NCBI GenBank assembly: GCA_044229235.1
Contig: JBGATH010000024.1
Span: 1-64,000, forward strand
DNA: 64,000 bases
Direction: 5' to 3'
Origin: UKL13-2 sp044229235
Lineage (GTDB): Bacteria; Pseudomonadota; Gammaproteobacteria; Burkholderiales; Usitatibacteraceae
Shown here: in pieces, positions 61,671 to 64,000 of the stretch
How positions within the stretch are numbered: the stretch's first letter is position 1
How the letters are laid out: every line of letters starts with the position of its first letter
Translations under genes and position numbers: made by a program
Notes under the pieces: model-generated
Databases searched by the model: none
Seen by the model: only the letters and a program-made list of their open reading frames with translations
Told to the model about the DNA's origin: nothing

Positions 61671-61830
61671 AATATATCCGAACCTTCTGGGGGAAACTTA
61701 AAGTGAATTCTGAACTGCATTGTTACGCACAGAGTAGTCAATTGCAACTGGAACGTCAACCGCTATTCGCCCCTTGGAAACAGTTTTTGCGCTTCAGAAG
61801 ACAAAGTATAGCTTTTTGATACCGAGGGTA

Positions 61831-64000
61831 TTACTTAGGACTCCTTGGGAGGTAGCTTTCCAGTGACGGCAGCTTGCGGCGCAGTTCCTCCGTCGCCGCC
61901 CTGGCTTCGTCGGCATTAGTCACTACGATGGGTGTAATGAGCAATACCAGTTCGGTGCGCTTCTTGGTAAATGATTGGGTGCCGAACAGTCCGCCCAACA
62001 CCGGAATCTTGGAGAGCAGTGGTACACCTGACGAACCGGAGCCATTGGTTTCCTGGATCAAGCCGGCCAGAACCATTGTTTCGCCCGAGCTGACCGTCAC
62101 CACGGTCTGTGCCTTGCGTGTGGCGATCGGCGGATTGCCGGTGGTAACCGAGGTGTCCGCCGAGGAAACCTCCTGGTTAACCTCAAGGGTCACCCTGCCG
62201 CCGGCGTTGATGCGCGGCGTCACCGTGAGGATCACACCGGTACTGATGTATTGATTGGTGGTAACAATATTGCCGCCGGTGCCGGTGCCGGTTGACGACC
62301 CGGTGTTCACCGAGATTTGGTCGCCGACGTTGATCGACGCCTTTTCATTGTCCAGCACCATGATCTTCGGTGTGGAGATCACACGCGAACGTCCATCGCT
62401 GCCCAGCGCCTGCAGCACGGCGCGAATGTCGCTGCCCAGTACATTGATCAGCTGCAAACCGGGGATGGTCGGTACCAGCGAACGCGGATCGACCAGCGAG
62501 CCGGTGGAGTCCGTGGAACCCGGCAGGCGCGGCAGCGTGCTGTTGGTGGCATTGCGCAGGGAGCCCACGGTATTGAGGCGCGCATTGATGAACCACTCGA
62601 CGCCAAACTTCAGGTCATCCTGCAGTGTCACTTCCGCCACCAGCACTTCCACCGACACCTGGCGCCTGGCCACATCCAGCTGCCGCAGCGCGGCAAGGAT
62701 GGTTTCGTAATCCGAAGGCGAAGCAAGGATCAGCAAAGCGTTGTTGTCGTTGTCCGCAATGATCCTGACGTCTTTTGAAACGGAAACACCACTGCCGGCG
62801 AACGAAACGAGTGCCGAAGATGCCGCGGCAGCGGGCGCGACGCCAGTGGTCGCACCGGGAACCCCCGTGGTGCCGATCTGTGCCGGGCGCTGACCGGGCG
62901 CAAGAGTGGGCGCGGTTGATCCGCCTTGCTTGTTGCCATAAATTTCGCTGAGCAGTTGCGCCAGCTTTTCTGCCTTGCCGTGCTGCACCGGGTAGACATT
63001 GAGGCGCATGCCGCCCGAAACACCGCCGGCCTTGTCGAGCCGCTCGATCCACTTCTTGGCTTCCTCGAGATAGCGGGGCTGCGTGCTCACCACCAGCAAA
63101 CCATTCATGCGCTCGATGGGAATGATGCGCACAATGCCGGCCAGCGGGCTTTTGGTTGCGTCGCCAAAAATCTTGTCGAGGTCAGCCGACAGCGCTTTGA
63201 CATCGGTCGACATCTGAAACAGCCCGACGGAGTAACCCGACAGGAAATCCACATCGAACAGATCGATGATGTCGAACAGGTGCTTGAGCTCGCGTTGCGT
63301 GCCTGAAAGGATCAACAGATTGCGGATCGGATCGATCTGCACGGAAACCATCGGGTCGGTTGCATACGGCAGCAGGATGCGCTGCATGTCCACCACCCCG
63401 ACAAATTTCAGCTGCACGATCTGCACCGAATAGCCGGCGGGCAGCGTCGCGGAAGTCGTGCTTGCCTGCGGGGAAATCGTCCCCCGCGTGCCCAGGGTCG
63501 CCGGCATGATCTTGTACAGCCCCTCCTCGCGCACCATCACCTGGCCGTTCTGGCGCAGCAACATTTCGAGGATCGGGATAAGGTCCTTTCGGGAAACCGG
63601 TTTGGAAAAGCGAATCGTCGCCGACCCCGTGGTCTGGGGATGAATGGTGAAGGACTCGCGCAGATGGTCACCCAATATGGATTGCACGATCGCGCGAATG
63701 TCGGTTGCCTCAAAGTTCAGGTAGATCTCTTCGGGACCGGCAGGCGCCTGCGGCGCGGGCGGCGCCTGTTTGACGAAATTTCCACTGCCCACGTGGACCA
63801 AAGCCTCCTTTGCCAATGAGGACGTGCCAGCCGGAGACGGCGTCTGCGGGGTGGCAGGCAGTTCGCGGCCGCGCGGACCTGCAAACAGCTTGTCGGGCTC
63901 CTTCGCGGGCGAAGCGGCATCAGGCGCCGGCTTGACCAGCGCGCAACCGGAAATGCCGGCCAGCATCGCGAGCGAAATTGCCAGGCGCAAGCGGCACGGC
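61831..64000 (-). CDS. gspD: Type II secretion system secretin GspD (5' end near or beyond window edge)
   Basis: At least 719 residues. A lipoprotein-type start (LAISLAMLAGISGC) is followed by the N0 domain (~95-170), N1/N2-like repeats with VRIIPIERMNGLLVVSTQPR, a Gly/Thr-rich spacer (~350-400) and the secretin pore (~420-700). VLVAEVTLQDDLKFGVEWFI and VPLLSKIPVLGGLFGTQSFT end it; the latter is the secretin signature. GspD forms the outer-membrane channel of type II secretion. The frame is open to the edge; TTG 63990 could start it, but RLR residues ahead suggest a start just outside. Other gsp genes may lie beyond the window. Confidence 0.9.
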   Translation of the reverse strand, partial: PCRLRLAISLAMLAGISGCALVKPAPDAASPAKEPDKLFAGPRGRELPATPQTPSPAGTSSLAKEALVHVGSGNFVKQAPPAPQAPAGPEEIYLNFEATDIRAIVQSILGDHLRESFTIHPQTTGSATIRFSKPVSRKDLIPILEMLLRQNGQVMVREEGLYKIMPATLGTRGTISPQASTTSATLPAGYSVQIVQLKFVGVVDMQRILLPYATDPMVSVQIDPIRNLLILSGTQRELKHLFDIIDLFDVDFLSGYSVGLFQMSTDVKALSADLDKIFGDATKSPLAGIVRIIPIERMNGLLVVSTQPRYLEEAKKWIERLDKAGGVSGGMRLNVYPVQHGKAEKLAQLLSEIYGNKQGGSTAPTLAPGQRPAQIGTTGVPGATTGVAPAAAASSALVSFAGSGVSVSKDVRIIADNDNNALLILASPSDYETILAALRQLDVARRQVSVEVLVAEVTLQDDLKFGVEWFINARLNTVGSLRNATNSTLPRLPGSTDSTGSLVDPRSLVPTIPGLQLINVLGSDIRAVLQALGSDGRSRVISTPKIMVLDNEKASINVGDQISVNTGSSTGTGTGGNIVTTNQYISTGVILTVTPRINAGGRVTLEVNQEVSSADTSVTTGNPPIATRKAQTVVTVSSGETMVLAGLIQETNGSGSSGVPLLSKIPVLGGLFGTQSFTKKRTELVLLITPIVVTNADEARAATEELRRKLPSLESYLPRSPK

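Overview
The window reads as a high-GC chromosomal segment of a Gram-negative proteobacterium, most likely a betaproteobacterium. The reasons are the gap-pgk-pyk / fba-purC glycolytic and purine gene order, pyrR-pyrB followed by a degenerate dihydroorotase (PyrC'), an algH-ruvX-pyrR-pyrB operon, zapB-zapA followed by 6S RNA, and an LPS/O-antigen region with an ABC (Wzm/Wzt) exporter. I cannot name the genus. No phage, plasmid, CRISPR, tRNA or rRNA gene was seen.

Layout. 1-5.1 kb: an open-ended acyl-ACP reductase-like dehydrogenase divergent from an iron alcohol dehydrogenase, a possibly structured RNA-like element, a palindromic repeat, and a photolyase. 5.1-9.3 kb: the algH-ruvX-pyrR-pyrB-pyrC' operon, interrupted between pyrB and pyrC' by a small DUF559 nuclease-like gene bounded by inverted palindromic repeats. 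9.4-17.3 kb: a secreted two-domain protein with HWW motifs, oligopeptidase A, a DUF4124/glutaredoxin-like protein, exonuclease III and a GAF-PAS-GGDEF-EAL protein. 17.4-19.3 kb (minus): hemW and rdgB. 19.4-24.2 kb: gap, a duplicated gap 3' end, two small genes, pgk and pyk. 24.2-30.1 kb: poorly characterised accessory genes, including an XRE-type regulator behind an inverted-repeat operator and a divergent pair of beta-propeller proteins, one of them a membrane-bound winged-helix regulator. 30.4-33.3 kb: fba, a DUF3667 protein and purC. 33.3-37.3 kb: a lipoprotein, an M20 deacylase, a TauE exporter, lrgAB and an EVE protein. 37.4-38.2 kb: zapB-zapA-6S RNA. 38.3-43.6 kb: a second GGDEF-EAL protein, DUF1697 and a cobalamin riboswitch controlling btuB. 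43.8-56.7 kb: LPS core and O-antigen assembly (heptosyltransferase, GT4, MsbA, O-antigen ligase, three GT2 enzymes, a TPR-OGT-like enzyme, Wzt, Wzm). 56.7-64 kb (minus): a parvulin isomerase, an Ig-repeat secreted protein, an abundant-looking secreted protein with a strong terminator, a lipoprotein and a type II secretion secretin (GspD) running to the window edge.

The most notable signals are: (i) the DUF559 gene packaged between facing copies of a hairpin repeat inside a pyrimidine operon; (ii) a dispersed ~70 bp palindrome family present four times, always in intergenic DNA; (iii) an acyl-ACP-reductase-like enzyme with a conserved catalytic Cys, paired with an iron ADH; (iv) a paralogous relic of the gap 3' end that differs only silently; and (v) a family of secreted proteins that share an HWW...WFT domain. 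Everything was read by eye; no database search or folding program was run.
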